Counted from the stretch's first letter, positions 40,622 through 51,489 are shown. The stretch is 64,000 bases of DNA from an uncultured Sulfitobacter sp. (GCF_947500075.1 NZ_CANMQS010000004.1:1-64000); one strand, 5' to 3'. The notes: a model not told the origin generated them from the letters alone. Made by a program: numbers and translations.

Positions 40622-41821
40622 TTGGAGCATGACCTGAATTTGGACAAACATCTGCTTTTCACCCCCGGCCCTGTGAATGTGGCCGAGACCCTGCGTACCG
40701 CGATTTGCAAACAGGATATCTGCCATCGGGAAACTGATTTTGATGCCCTGCTTGCAGGTATTGAGCACAAATTACTTTCACTTTTTCAGATAAGAAAAAG
40801 AGAACGCTACCGCGCGGTGGTGATCACCGGCTCCGGGACAGCGGCGAATGAGGCGATACTGTCCTCAGTTGTCGGAGATGGTGCCGTTCTGATCCTGTCG
40901 AACGGAGAGTTTGGCGGTCGACTGCACAAGACATCGGTGATCCACAACAAGAAGACCCATCTGATCGAAATGCCCTGGGGCATCGCCTTCGACATACCGC
41001 AGATCTCAACTTACCTCGCGACACACAAGATCGATGTGGTGGCCATGGTCCACCACGAGACGTGTTCCGGCATGCTCAACCCGCTGGCCCAGATCGGAGC
41101 CCTGGCAAAAGCCAGCGGTGCACTCTTTGTGGTGGATGGGGTCAGCTCGGTTGGCGCAGAGGTGATCGACATGGAGGCGTGTAACATCGCGTTTGTGTCC
41201 AGTTCCAGCTCCAAGGCCTTGGGTTCATATCCCGGCCTGTCTTTTGTCGTGGGTCGCAAGAAACAGTTCAAACGGCTCAAACACCATGCAGCCAAGACCA
41301 CTTACCTGAACCTCGCGACGTTCTACGCATTCCTCAAGACCCACAGCCAGACGCCAAACACACCCGCCGTACCGTTGTTTTTTGCACTGGACCAAGCGCT
41401 AACGGATATTCTGAACGAGGGCGTCCTTAAGCGACATGCCCGCATCAAGGCACGGGCTGATCTGCTGCGCAACGGCATGCGCAGGCTCAACCTCGACTTT
41501 TTGGTTGATGAGGCGGACATGTGTTCGATTCTGACCACGGTCCACATTCCGGCATCAGTATCCGTGCAGGATCTGCGTGCGCGTCTACGTGAAAAGTCCA
41601 TCATCATCTATGAAGGTAAGGGATGCTTTGCAGGCAAGGTTTTTCAGGTCGGTAATATCGGGGAGCTCTCGGATGACGACATCCGGTATTTCCTGTCCAC
41701 CCTCAAGGACGTGTTGCTGACGCTTCAGGCAGATGCGGCAGACCTTGTAATTCCGGTCAGGCAAAAGCAAGAGCCCTCCGCCGTGTCGCCAGTGCCCGCA
41801 GATCTGCGGGTGGTGTCATGA
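40622..41821 (+). CDS. 2-aminoethylphosphonate transaminase-like class V aminotransferase
   Basis: A 399-residue pyridoxal-phosphate enzyme. The N-terminus LLFTPGPVNVAETLRTAI and CHRETDFDALL match 2-aminoethylphosphonate and alanine-glyoxylate transaminases. ITGSGTAANEAIL binds the cofactor phosphate, VVDGVSSVGAE contains the cofactor aspartate, and SSSKALGSYPGLSFVVG holds the Schiff-base lysine. The start is taken as the TTG at 40622: an in-frame stop lies just upstream and no ATG is near. It overlaps the CDP-alcohol transferase gene by 4 bases. With that gene and the cytidylyltransferase it forms a triad likely to make a CDP-linked headgroup. Confidence 0.85.
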   Translation: MEHDLNLDKHLLFTPGPVNVAETLRTAICKQDICHRETDFDALLAGIEHKLLSLFQIRKRERYRAVVITGSGTAANEAILSSVVGDGAVLILSNGEFGGRLHKTSVIHNKKTHLIEMPWGIAFDIPQISTYLATHKIDVVAMVHHETCSGMLNPLAQIGALAKASGALFVVDGVSSVGAEVIDMEACNIAFVSSSSSKALGSYPGLSFVVGRKKQFKRLKHHAAKTTYLNLATFYAFLKTHSQTPNTPAVPLFFALDQALTDILNEGVLKRHARIKARADLLRNGMRRLNLDFLVDEADMCSILTTVHIPASVSVQDLRARLREKSIIIYEGKGCFAGKVFQVGNIGELSDDDIRYFLSTLKDVLLTLQADAADLVIPVRQKQEPSAVSPVPADLRVVS

Positions 41822-42585
41822 ACGATAAGCTGAAACGCCTCTGGGCGACCAAGACCCGCGATGACGAATGGTGGTCGTCTTTTGTCACGGCACCGCTGGC
41901 TATCGCTGCCAATTATGGCGCTGTCGACATCCCCTGGATTACACCGAACCGGATCACAGCGGCATCGTTCCTTGCGGCTATCGTGGCAACCTTTGCAATT
42001 CTGATCGGGGGAACTGCGTGTTTCATCGAAGCGGCCATCCTGATCCATATCAGCCATGTCCTGGATTGCATGGATGGCCAGTTGGCGCGCTACAGAAAGG
42101 TTTCGTCCCCTGTTGGCAGCTATTACGACCGTATCACGGATCAAGTGCAGGTCACGTTATGGTTCGGGGCGGCAGGCTTTGCTGCATTTGCGCAGACAAA
42201 CAGCGTCATACCAGTTTTTCTGTCGCTATTCGGTATCGCGTTCTACGGGTTACGCGGATACGCCAAATACGTGGCGTTGGAGATCGAAACGGGACGCAAC
42301 CCGGATTACCCTGCTCAGATCGCGCAAATGAAACAGGTACAGACCACCGCGGGTCCAGGATTCGGTCTGAAGGCAAATCTAGCGTGGTTCGGGCGTGAAC
42401 AAAGCAAGGTGCTCGCCTTTGATGAAGGCGTCTTCATCTTCATGCTCTCTGCGGCGCTCATCTTTGACCAACTCACACCGATGCTTTGGGTGTTTGCGGC
42501 AAGCCAGGTGTTCTGGGGTCTCTACAAATCGTGGCTGCGCGGAAAACACATCGACGAAAATCTGAAGGTTCCAACGCAAAAATAG
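41818..42585 (+). CDS. CDP-alcohol phosphatidyltransferase family protein
   Basis: A 255-residue membrane enzyme with about five or six helices. The catalytic CDP-OH-P motif is complete: DGQLAR at residues ~82-87, then G, then YDRITD about a dozen residues on (DGxxAR-x8-GxxxDxxxD pattern). It transfers a phospho-headgroup from a CDP carrier to a lipid or polyol. Coupled to a transaminase and a cytidylyltransferase, it may attach aminoethylphosphonate or a related group to diacylglycerol. The start overlaps the transaminase stop. Confidence 0.9.
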   Translation: MNDKLKRLWATKTRDDEWWSSFVTAPLAIAANYGAVDIPWITPNRITAASFLAAIVATFAILIGGTACFIEAAILIHISHVLDCMDGQLARYRKVSSPVGSYYDRITDQVQVTLWFGAAGFAAFAQTNSVIPVFLSLFGIAFYGLRGYAKYVALEIETGRNPDYPAQIAQMKQVQTTAGPGFGLKANLAWFGREQSKVLAFDEGVFIFMLSAALIFDQLTPMLWVFAASQVFWGLYKSWLRGKHIDENLKVPTQK

Positions 42586-42621
42586 CCTGCTTCAATACGG
42601 CTCATTTAGGGTTCAAACAAA

Positions 42622-43449
42622 ATGAAAAACGAAAAACACCGTGCACCGATTGCCGTCATTCTGGCCGCTGGCATTGGCTCTCGCCTCAGCCCGCTGACCG
42701 ACAATTGCCCAAAAAGCCTTCTGTCGGTGGGCGGGTCTGTCATTCTGGAACGCATGATCCGGAATTGCCTGAGCTGCGGAATGTCGCAATTCGTTCTGGT
42801 TCTGGGTCACCGGGCTGATGAGATCAAGAATTTTGTAGACAAGACGTTTCGCGGCATCCGCGCCACCTATGTGATCAACGACCGATACCGCGAGACGAAC
42901 ACAGGCTACTCCCTGATGCTGGCCGCCAAAGCGATTGGCACAGCTGAGTTTGTGAAATTCGATGCGGACGTCGTGTTCGATGTCAAAATCCTGCGCCAGC
43001 TTTTGGACAGTGACCACGCAAACGTCTTGTGTATCGACCGCAACATCGCGCTTGAGGACGAAGAAGTTAAGGTTATCGCAAACGATCAGATGCAGGTTCT
43101 TGAGGTTGGCAAGTCCGTCGATCCGAAGCGGGCGTTGGGTGAATCTATCGGCGTTGAGAAGATCAGCGCCGGAACGGGTGCGCTGCTGTTCGCAGAGCTT
43201 TCGGAAATGATGGAGAGTCGCGAAAAACTTCAGGCGTATTACGAGGCGGCTTACGCGCAATTGGTCGACAAAGGTACGCAGTTCCATGCTCTTGATATCA
43301 GCGGCCTGGATTGGACTGAGATCGACACAGCCAAAGACTTTGCCGCTGCAAATGCGATGTTTGGCAGCCCTGTCACCACCATATCCCGTAGCCAGCAAAA
43401 GGTGCTGGACGAGGCTGCGGAAGACGCGGCCACACAGACGCACGTCTGA
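42622..43449 (+). CDS. sugar/phosphonate nucleotidyltransferase (CTP-type)
   Basis: A 275-residue nucleotidyltransferase with the Rossmann-like signature LAAGIGSRLSPLTDNCPKSLL at residues ~14-34 (nucleotide loop and catalytic lysine), VKFDADVVFD for the metal-binding aspartates, and a C-terminal DIDTAKDF motif that closes the site. It resembles phosphocholine and phosphonate cytidylyltransferases (LicC/PntC type). It lies 36 bases after the CDP-alcohol transferase and would supply its CDP-activated substrate. The identity of the activated alcohol is inferred from the neighbouring transaminase. Confidence 0.85.
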   Translation: MKNEKHRAPIAVILAAGIGSRLSPLTDNCPKSLLSVGGSVILERMIRNCLSCGMSQFVLVLGHRADEIKNFVDKTFRGIRATYVINDRYRETNTGYSLMLAAKAIGTAEFVKFDADVVFDVKILRQLLDSDHANVLCIDRNIALEDEEVKVIANDQMQVLEVGKSVDPKRALGESIGVEKISAGTGALLFAELSEMMESREKLQAYYEAAYAQLVDKGTQFHALDISGLDWTEIDTAKDFAAANAMFGSPVTTISRSQQKVLDEAAEDAATQTHV

Positions 43450-43549
43450 TGCACTTACTGCCCTGCGCCGGAAATCTGGTGCGCGGTTTACAGCGCAGTG
43501 ATGCCCTTGCCATCCCGGCACAGGATCGCTGCATTTGAAAGGACCTCTC

Positions 43550-43687
43550 ATGGCCAAAGGCAACAAGAGCAAGCGTGGCAACAAAGAAGCCAAAAAACCC
43601 AAGCAAGAGAAACCAAAGGTTTCTGCGACGGCCAATTCGCAGGATGGAAAACCCGCGCTTGCAATTGGCGGTAAAAAGATAAAGTAG
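43550..43687 (+). CDS. small lysine-rich conserved protein
   Basis: A 45-residue, very basic protein (KGNKSKRGNKEAKKPKQEKPK at the N-terminus) ending in PALAIGGKKIK. A GAAAGGA site lies 7 bases before the ATG. Nearly the same sequence pattern recurs as a hypothetical small protein across roseobacters, so it is real, but its role is unknown; the charge suggests nucleic-acid or ribosome contact. Confidence 0.65.
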   Translation: MAKGNKSKRGNKEAKKPKQEKPKVSATANSQDGKPALAIGGKKIK

Positions 43688-43806
43688 CCAGAACGTTTCG
43701 GATTTCGTCCGTCGGAGGTATTCAGCTTGGTTTAGTTGCGCACCTTGGCACGGGCGACATCCGAGACTTGTCCCAAAACGCCTATTATTTAGATTTGGAA
43801 AGCCCG

Positions 43807-44082
43807 ATGAGCGAAAAAGAAGAGTCCGGCACAAAGGTTCACTATGTCTGCCAGACATACATCGCCAAGACGACTGCGCGGGGGCAGCAAGGCCCCCTGA
43901 AAATCGACAAACAGTTGCAGTATTCTACGCCGCGTGAAGCTGAAGAGCGGGCAGAACGGGAATTTCGCGCGGAAAATTGCGTCGGTGCCGATGCCTATAT
44001 GGTGACAGAAGACAGCAGTAGTGGCGAAGTAGGAGACCCTACATTTTTAGTGAGACTTGGGTCTGTTCCGGAGCAGGAGTGA
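43807..44082 (+). CDS. hypothetical 91-residue protein
   Basis: A soluble, acidic 91-residue protein with a KVHYVCQTYIAKTTARGQQGPLKID start and a helix rich in Glu/Arg (REAEERAEREFRA). The pattern of two beta strands, helix and two strands is suggested, with no recognised family. The start at 43807 was chosen for length; no strong ribosome-binding site is visible. It is convergent with groEL. Confidence 0.5.
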   Translation: MSEKEESGTKVHYVCQTYIAKTTARGQQGPLKIDKQLQYSTPREAEERAEREFRAENCVGADAYMVTEDSSSGEVGDPTFLVRLGSVPEQE

Positions 44083-44156
44083 CTGCAAAATCGCGCGTGC
44101 GTTGAAGAACACAGGTTGGCCCACAAGCATTTGCCTGCAGGCCAGTGGTTCGCGAT

Positions 44157-45824
<1,668 letters not shown>

Positions 45825-45834
45825 TCAGCGTCGT

Positions 45835-46122
45835 TCAGGCCATTATGCCCAAGATGTCGCTCTCCTTCATGATCATCAGCTCTTCACTGTCGATCTTGAT
45901 TTCAGTGCCCGACCATTTGCCGAACAGAATTTTGTCGCCAGCTTTGACGTCCATGGCGATACGCGCGCCAGCATCGTCCTTTGCACCTGCGCCAACAGAT
46001 ACCACTTCGCCTTCTTGTGGTTTTTCCTTGGCGGTATCGGGAATGATCAGACCGCCTGATGTCTTTTCGTCACTTTCAATGCGACGAACCAGAACGCGGT
46101 CGTGGAGCGGAGTAAACAACAT
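45835..46122 (-). CDS. groES: 10-kDa co-chaperonin GroES
   Basis: A 95-residue Gro[38 protein letters not shown] at residues 5-40 includes the mobile loop that docks to GroEL. The C-terminal [15 protein letters not shown] is standard. The start at 46122 gives the usual length and has an AAAGG site. It is the promoter-proximal gene of the operon; the CIRCE operator is 54 bases upstream. Confidence 0.97.
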   Translation of the reverse strand: MLFTPLHDRVLVRRIESDEKTSGGLIIPDTAKEKPQEGEVVSVGAGAKDDAGARIAMDVKAGDKILFGKWSGTEIKIDSEELMIMKESDILGIMA

Positions 46123-46175
46123 AGGTATGCTGCCTTTCAAGATTTACGGGGGTGGATGGCGTGCTTAGAAACCCA

Positions 46176-46202
46176 TTGGCACTCGCCACACCAGAGTGCC
46201 AA
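46176..46202. promoter_or_regulatory. CIRCE operator (HrcA binding site)
   Basis: TTGGCACTC-N9-GAGTGCCAA, a perfect 9-bp inverted repeat matching the CIRCE consensus TTAGCACTC-N9-GAGTGCTAA with two compensating changes. It lies in front of groES, so this operon is presumably repressed by the host HrcA; no hrcA gene is in the window. Confidence 0.92.
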
Positions 46203-46477
46203 TACGACTGAGATGGCTATCGTTGAGGTTGGCTACAATAGACTAGTCGTAAATTTTTTAGGGCCTAGCACAGAATTGGGCGCGCCCGACCATTGATCTC
46301 TGCAGCCGCTCCAGACCGCAGTCACCTCTTCAGCCGCCAGCAATCTCTACCCACTCAAAGAGCAGGGTACTGCTTTGGATTTAGGTCGTATTCCCCCGCT
46401 TTGGTCGAAAATGGATAAGCATGGCGTGCAAAATGACCTGCATTGTCGAGTACAATTCAGGACAAGGGACTTAGCAG

Positions 46478-47026
46478 GTGAACGTACGTTCTATTGACGA
46501 TGGATTTACGCCTGCCGAATGCAGCGCAATCGTCAACGCCGTGGCATCAGCTCCAGCGAGAGAAGCTTTGCTTGTCGGCCAGAACCGGGATCATAATCTG
46601 CGCCGCGCTAAGCTCGTTTGGCTGGATGAGATAGACGGCATGGCGTGGGTCATGGAGCGACTTATCGACGTTGTGAGAACCTCAAACCGAAACTGGTTCG
46701 ACTTTGATCTCAGAGAATTTGCCGAGAGCCCACAGGTTGCCAGCTACGATGCCACGGATGGCGGTCATTTTACATGGCATTCCGACATCGGTGATGGCCC
46801 AATCGCACAAAAACGAAAACTGACGTTGGTCGCGCAGCTTTCCAAGCCCGCAAGCTATGATGGCGGTGATCTGGAAGTTATGCCGGGCGCGCATATCATC
46901 GCCGCAAACCGGACGCAGGGCTCCATCACTATTTTCCCAAGTTTTCATCTGCATCAAGTGAAGCCTGTGTCACGAGGGACCCGACATTCTTTAACCGTCT
47001 GGGCGCACGGCCCTAAGTTTCGGTAG
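46478..47026 (+). CDS. 2-oxoglutarate/Fe(II) oxygenase (PKHD type)
   Basis: A 182-residue oxygenase with a double-stranded beta-helix. FTWHSDIGDG around residue 105 gives the H-x-D iron ligands, and FHLHQVKPVSRGTRHSLTVW near 155-172 gives the distal histidine and the 2-oxoglutarate-binding arginine. It resembles PKHD/PiuC-like prolyl hydroxylases. The start is a GTG at 46478 with a modest AGCAGG site. It is flanked by groES and rpsU in opposite orientations. A protein substrate, possibly ribosomal, is conceivable but not shown by the sequence. Confidence 0.85.
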   Translation: MNVRSIDDGFTPAECSAIVNAVASAPAREALLVGQNRDHNLRRAKLVWLDEIDGMAWVMERLIDVVRTSNRNWFDFDLREFAESPQVASYDATDGGHFTWHSDIGDGPIAQKRKLTLVAQLSKPASYDGGDLEVMPGAHIIAANRTQGSITIFPSFHLHQVKPVSRGTRHSLTVWAHGPKFR

Positions 47027-47042
47027 ATAGAAGAACGTAGAG

Positions 47043-47243
47043 TTACGTTTCGCGTTCCAGTTTTTTCCGCGCCAGTTTGCGGGCACGGCGGATTGCTTCA
47101 GCTTTCTCTCGTGCCTTTTTCTCAGAGGGTTTCTCGAAATGTTGCTTAAGCTTCATTTCTTGAAATACGCCTTCGCGTTGCAGCTTTTTCTTCAAGACCC
47201 GAAGAGCTTGATCGACGTTGTTGTCGCGAACACTGACCTGCAT
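47043..47243 (-). CDS. rpsU: 30S ribosomal protein S21
   Basis: A 66-residue, strongly basic S21: [41 protein letters not shown] is the normal family sequence, with a lysine/arginine-rich C-terminal tail. S21 binds near the 3' end of 16S rRNA and affects initiation. Its presence inside a mobile element suggests an extra copy that could replace the host S21 under some conditions. It is convergent with the PKHD oxygenase (16-base gap). Confidence 0.95.
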   Translation of the reverse strand: MQVSVRDNNVDQALRVLKKKLQREGVFQEMKLKQHFEKPSEKKAREKAEAIRRARKLARKKLERET

Positions 47244-47493
47244 TTGGCTTTCACCACCTTGGAAGACTTACCTGAATGAGAGTTCCCAGAACCCTCGCCT
47301 TGTCAAGGTAATTTTGGTGTCGTCCACATTCCAACATGAGCGTTTTGCCGCCCACTCTGCTCTTGAACCCGACATCTTAAGTCGAAGGGTGCGATCACTC
47401 TGGTACTGGCGATCAAATACGCGCGGGAGACCAAGCATAGGTCATCGTGCCGATACACCGGTACGGGGAAATGGGGTCAGTTGGTGACTGACC

Positions 47494-48747
47494 TCAGGTC
47501 TCGGGAAAAGGTACCTGCCGCTCTACTTGCAATGGTGGAACAGGCTTCAAACGATTTTCGCCCAGACGCGGATGCAGCCGCCCGGCAATTCCCCAGGCCA
47601 GCAGGCTTGCCGCTCCGGCGGCGGCAAAAATGCCGGATATCGGTGCCACCAAAAGGATCAGCCAGGCCACACCCGGTGTCAGGATGCCGGACACATCCCG
47701 ATAGGATGAGTAGACTGCCGACATTTCGGTGCGTTCCGATGGTTTGACGGCCATCAGGAACGGCAATCCGGCACAAATATCCAAAAGGATCAGAAAGAAA
47801 CTGCCGACAAAGAGAACGAATACTGTTGCAGACGGGGCTGCTGAAACCAAACTGGCGGTACAGAACAGACATGCGAAAGCCATGAAGCCGGTTTGAACCG
47901 AGCTGCGCACGGAGTTTTTCTGCATCCATCTCAGCATCACCGGCGACAAGAACAATCCAGCATTTGTGATCGACAAGAGCGTGCCGCCCAGCGTTTCTCC
48001 TAGACCATTCTCGACTGCGAATATGGGCAGATAGACAACATAGGCCCACCAACCGCAGGAGCGGATCACCGCAAAGAGCCAACCAGCGATCAGGCGGGGT
48101 TGGCGCAAGAAACGCCCTAGAAATGCCAGCGGATTGACAGGTGCACTCTGCGCCCGGGTGATCTGTTTGCCGTTCCCCAGCCGCAGAAAGATAAACGCTC
48201 CCAGCATGGCTGCCGCCGCCACGCCCGAAATCACGAACGGGGCGGGCTTCCACCATTCCCACAACAGCACGCCCAGCATGGGGCCAACGGTCCATCCAAG
48301 GGCCGAATAGAACATGCGCAGCGTTTCGCATTTCCCCAACTCGACCCGCGTGATGTAATCCAGCACATAGGCGTTGAAACACACAAAGGTTACGACCGTG
48401 GCAAGCGAATTCAGGACAAGCCCCAGAACGATCATCTCTGGAGAGCCCAAGGTTGCAAGGCCCGATCCAATGACGAACGCCATCGCCCCGATGCCATACA
48501 TCCATCGCCTCGCTATCCAGCGATTGAGAAAGGGAACGAGAAGCCCAGTCAGCAATGAGATGATACCGATCACGAAGTAAATCGAACTGATCAGAACCGC
48601 GTCCTGGAGCGCGTCGTACATCGCAACCGGAAAGACGGAAATCAGGATGCCACGCGCAACTGCCTCAAATGCGGCAAGGGTCGCAAAACCCCGCACTGAT
48701 GGTGCAGGTGCATGACGTAGCCATTCAGGGATTCGACGCTCAAACAT
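47494..48747 (-). CDS. MFS transporter
   Basis: A 417-residue membrane protein with twelve predicted helices in two halves; the loop FLNRWIARRWMYGIG after the second helix corresponds to the major-facilitator loop 2-3 motif, and a short central hydrophilic linker (GKQITRAQ) follows helix six. Substrate cannot be inferred. It stands alone; the 686 bases upstream (48748-49433) hold no convincing gene. Confidence 0.88.
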   Translation of the reverse strand: MFERRIPEWLRHAPAPSVRGFATLAAFEAVARGILISVFPVAMYDALQDAVLISSIYFVIGIISLLTGLLVPFLNRWIARRWMYGIGAMAFVIGSGLATLGSPEMIVLGLVLNSLATVVTFVCFNAYVLDYITRVELGKCETLRMFYSALGWTVGPMLGVLLWEWWKPAPFVISGVAAAAMLGAFIFLRLGNGKQITRAQSAPVNPLAFLGRFLRQPRLIAGWLFAVIRSCGWWAYVVYLPIFAVENGLGETLGGTLLSITNAGLFLSPVMLRWMQKNSVRSSVQTGFMAFACLFCTASLVSAAPSATVFVLFVGSFFLILLDICAGLPFLMAVKPSERTEMSAVYSSYRDVSGILTPGVAWLILLVAPISGIFAAAGAASLLAWGIAGRLHPRLGENRLKPVPPLQVERQVPFPET

Positions 48748-49433
48748 CTCTAACGGGCCTAAAAGTATGGCTGGAAAAGTACGCAGTGCTCTTTGCGTGT
48801 CTGTTCGAAAGGCGACACCGATGTTGGTTCACGACCCATATTGAGTTTGACGGTCATCTCTTTGCGGTCTCAGCTATCGGAAATGAGCCAATGACTGAGC
48901 TGGGTAGAAGCAAACGAAGGCTACGAATGGCTTTCAGTGTTTGCTGAATCCCTCGATTTTCGAAATATGGTCCCAGACCGGAGCGCTGAGGCCATTGTTG
49001 CCCTCTACTGTCCGTCCTCAACACAGTCAGCTCAATCGGACCACTTCATTTGATGACGGACAATTGAGATGCCGCGATCCAAACGATTTCGCGATAGCAA
49101 TATTCGACGAGCGCCAAGTATGGGCCTTGCACAGCGGTGAGAGCACCCTTCGCCTGCCAATAGCCCTCGCAAAACTCTCTTTGGTTTTGCCAAGGCTTTG
49201 GCTTCAGTTTAACAAGCGGACATTCCTGCAAAACGCAGCATTTGTCACTCCGGGCTCAAACCGGCCATCTGAGGTTTTTAATGGGTCTCGCTTCGCCTTG
49301 GAAAGCAACAATGGTCGGCTCGGCGGACAAAGCACCATTTCGCTGCACTTGCGCGAAGGTCGGCAATGCGTTCAGGCACCGGAACAAAAGACGATAGATA
49401 GCAGTGGCTTGTTAGTCAGTGCTAATTCAAGAC
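48748..49433. other. intergenic region, no gene seen
   Basis: A 686-base gap. A long frame on the plus strand (48941-49522) exists, but it lacks a ribosome-binding site and domain pattern and runs into the end of the opposing zinc-ribbon gene, so I do not call it. Nothing else was recognised. Confidence 0.5.
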
Positions 49434-49871
49434 TCATGTATTGGAGCCAGCTTGTCTGTCATCAACTTCTGATGGCTGTGCAATTCCGACGATTTCAAAT
49501 CGTGCCAGCATACTCAAACTAACGTAGATCGCAGCGCAGATCAGAAGGAACCCAAAGAAGTTCGGTTCAAATGCTTCCCGAGCTTCACGATAGATGTTTA
49601 GGCCATCAATGTGTCTGAGGATGGAAAATCCTGATAGGCCAACTCCGAAAAATACTGGCAAATCAAGCAGGAAAAACCGCCGTAAACGCCGCTCACCGGT
49701 CAAATAGAGTAGGTTTCCACAGCCGCCACACATGTGGAAGTCCGTACGATTATGACCGCGATGCGGGTTGGTTGAACCCATCTTTCGAGGAGATTGGGGG
49801 CGACCACATTTTGGGCATCGAATGCCGATAATTTCTGACCACCAAGTTGGAAGCTCACCTTTTCGCGGCAT
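49434..49871 (-). CDS. membrane protein with zinc-ribbon
   Basis: A 145-residue protein. Near the N-terminus a zinc-ribbon is seen (IRCPKCGRPQSPRKM, then FHMCGGCGNLLY, about 30 residues apart). Two membrane helices follow (FFLLDLPVFFGVGLSGFSIL and FLLICAAIYVSLSMLARF). I chose the ATG at 49871 because the upstream extension (to 50006) looks unrelated. The family was not recognised. It sits next to the tyrosine recombinase, at the edge of the defence-like region. Confidence 0.55.
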   Translation of the reverse strand: MPRKGELPTWWSEIIGIRCPKCGRPQSPRKMGSTNPHRGHNRTDFHMCGGCGNLLYLTGERRLRRFFLLDLPVFFGVGLSGFSILRHIDGLNIYREAREAFEPNFFGFLLICAAIYVSLSMLARFEIVGIAQPSEVDDRQAGSNT

Positions 49872-50130
49872 GCTCACTTGGGGTGGACTGCTAGTACTTC
49901 GTGCCAATTCTCTAAACGCACCTTTTCGCAAAATCCTGTAGTTCAGTCGGTGTAGAATGCACCAACGACTGATAATACTTATTCCACAAAGCAGCCCTTC
50001 GAACAATGTGCAGCATTCAACACTTTGGGCTCCAAGCCGACCTCAGAGGCAGCGCAGCAATCCTGTGGTATGTTGCCTTGTCAACGTCGGGTTGTCGTTG
50101 TGGAGGGCATGGCGGATCGGAGGATCAGTC

Positions 50131-50763
50131 ATGGAAACACCAAACTTACCAGCCATTCGCGCACTTCGCCCAGCATGGAACAAAGGCCGTATCGTCGGCC
50201 AGAAGCGCCCTCTGAAACCGAAACACGTCTGGGCAATCCGCGTTCGACTTGAATTGGCCGAGAACCATCGCGACCTCGCGCTGTTCAACATGGCAGTCGA
50301 CAGCAAGCTGCGCGGTTGCGATCTGGTCAAGATGAAGGTCGTAGATGTGATGGCTTCCGGTCAGATCAAGGAACGAGCATCGGTGCTGCAAAGCAAGACA
50401 CAGAAACCTGTGAGATTCGAAATATCCGAAGGTACACGCGCCTCGGTCGAAGAGTGGATGGAAGATGAGCTCATGGTCGGCTCGGAGTACCTTTGGCCGG
50501 GCCGCTTTCACGAACGCCTGCACATCTCGACACGCCAGTATGCGCGGATGGTCCGTGAGTGGGTCACGTCGATCGGTCTTGAGGCGAGCGCATATGGCAC
50601 GCATTCGATGCGGCGCACAAAGGTGACCCAGATCTACAAGAAGACAGGCAACCTGCGTGCTGTTCAGCTTCTCGTCGGACACACGAAGATGGACAGCACG
50701 GTGCGATACCTTGGCGTTGAACTTGAAGATGCACTGGCGATCGCTGAGGCCATCGAAATCTGA
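50131..50763 (+). CDS. tyrosine-type site-specific recombinase
   Basis: A 210-residue integrase-like protein. Catalytic residues are in place: R61 in DSKLRGCDL, K in the KTQKPV strand near 89, H158 and R161 in THSMRRTK, H184 in LVGHTKMDST and the nucleophile Y193 in TVRYLGV. The N-terminal core-binding domain is short, as in the small integrases found in alphaproteobacterial islands. Its start follows CGGAGGA. It lies at the left border of the HEPN/MazG/peptidase region and could have brought it in as a nested insertion. A terminator-like stem lies just past the stop. Confidence 0.9.
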   Translation: METPNLPAIRALRPAWNKGRIVGQKRPLKPKHVWAIRVRLELAENHRDLALFNMAVDSKLRGCDLVKMKVVDVMASGQIKERASVLQSKTQKPVRFEISEGTRASVEEWMEDELMVGSEYLWPGRFHERLHISTRQYARMVREWVTSIGLEASAYGTHSMRRTKVTQIYKKTGNLRAVQLLVGHTKMDSTVRYLGVELEDALAIAEAIEI

Positions 50764-50770
50764 CGCAATC

Positions 50771-50792
50771 GGGCCGTCTTCACGGGCGGCCC
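50771..50792 (+). terminator. hairpin after the tyrosine recombinase
   Basis: GGGCCG (50771-50776) pairs with CGGCCC (50787-50792) and is followed by TTT. A short stem, so moderate support. Confidence 0.5.
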
Positions 50793-50976
50793 TTTGCGGA
50801 CCTTGAACACATTGTAGGGATGCTGCAGTTGCTGCCCGCGTAGCGGCCATTCGCTGCGATGGCAAAATTCGAGGCTGCATGAACTCACGGTCCGCGGACC
50901 TGCCAAATGCATATCTTGATACTCGAGCGTTATCTTTGCTCTATCCTGAGTGCTCTATCTGGAATTTGGAGTAAAC

Positions 50977-51489
50977 ATGCCGGACCCTGCCCGATGGCTA
51001 AATGCCAAGATCCCAGGATGGCGAAACCTTGAAGTCAAGGAAAAGAAGGCGATACGCGACTTCGCTGTTTTGTGGTCGTTCTTCGAGTTGAATTCGACTT
51101 GGCGGTATGGTCGGCCGAATGCCACGCCAGAAAATATCATTCGAGCTGTGAACGATTTGGAACAAGTTCCGACTAACAATCATTCTGAAACTGCGAGGGC
51201 GTACTTCGCAGAGAGGTACCTAATCGGCAATGGGTACACCGAGCACTGGTATCATCTTCGTGTAAGGGCCGAGTTTGTCGAGACGGTGCGACATGGATTG
51301 GCAGGTGAAAACCGGACGAACCGCGATACACTTCTCGCCCTGCTACTAGTAGCGAACCGGCTGCGAAACAACTTTTTGCATGGTGAGAAAGCTAGTTACA
51401 ATTTTGCGGACCAATATGACAACTTCACCAAAGCGAACTCTGTCCTAATCTATGCGCTAGAGCTGTGGCCAAACGCCCAAGAGGGCTAA
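50977..51489 (+). CDS. HEPN-like protein
   Basis: A 170-residue, mostly helical protein. Near the C-terminus RLRNNFLHGEK contains the Rx4H motif (R130, H135) followed by G, characteristic of HEPN-type RNases in toxin-antitoxin and abortive-infection systems. No antitoxin gene is obvious beside it. It stands alone on the plus strand between the recombinase and the MazG gene, with no strong ribosome-binding site. The HEPN assignment rests on this motif and on helix content. If correct it would be an RNA-cleaving defence effector. Confidence 0.6.
   Translation: MPDPARWLNAKIPGWRNLEVKEKKAIRDFAVLWSFFELNSTWRYGRPNATPENIIRAVNDLEQVPTNNHSETARAYFAERYLIGNGYTEHWYHLRVRAEFVETVRHGLAGENRTNRDTLLALLLVANRLRNNFLHGEKASYNFADQYDNFTKANSVLIYALELWPNAQEG

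Noticed and set aside
42613..43635. 340-codon minus-strand frame across the nucleotidyltransferase gene
   Set aside because: It lies opposite a gene with clear catalytic motifs and shows no family pattern itself.
47477..48505. 342-codon minus-strand frame within the MFS gene
   Set aside because: It overlaps the transporter gene in another frame on the same strand and lacks membrane helices or motifs.
48941..49522. Long plus-strand reading frame of 193 codons
   Set aside because: No ribosome-binding site or domain pattern, unusual residue composition, and its end overlaps the better supported zinc-ribbon gene on the other strand.
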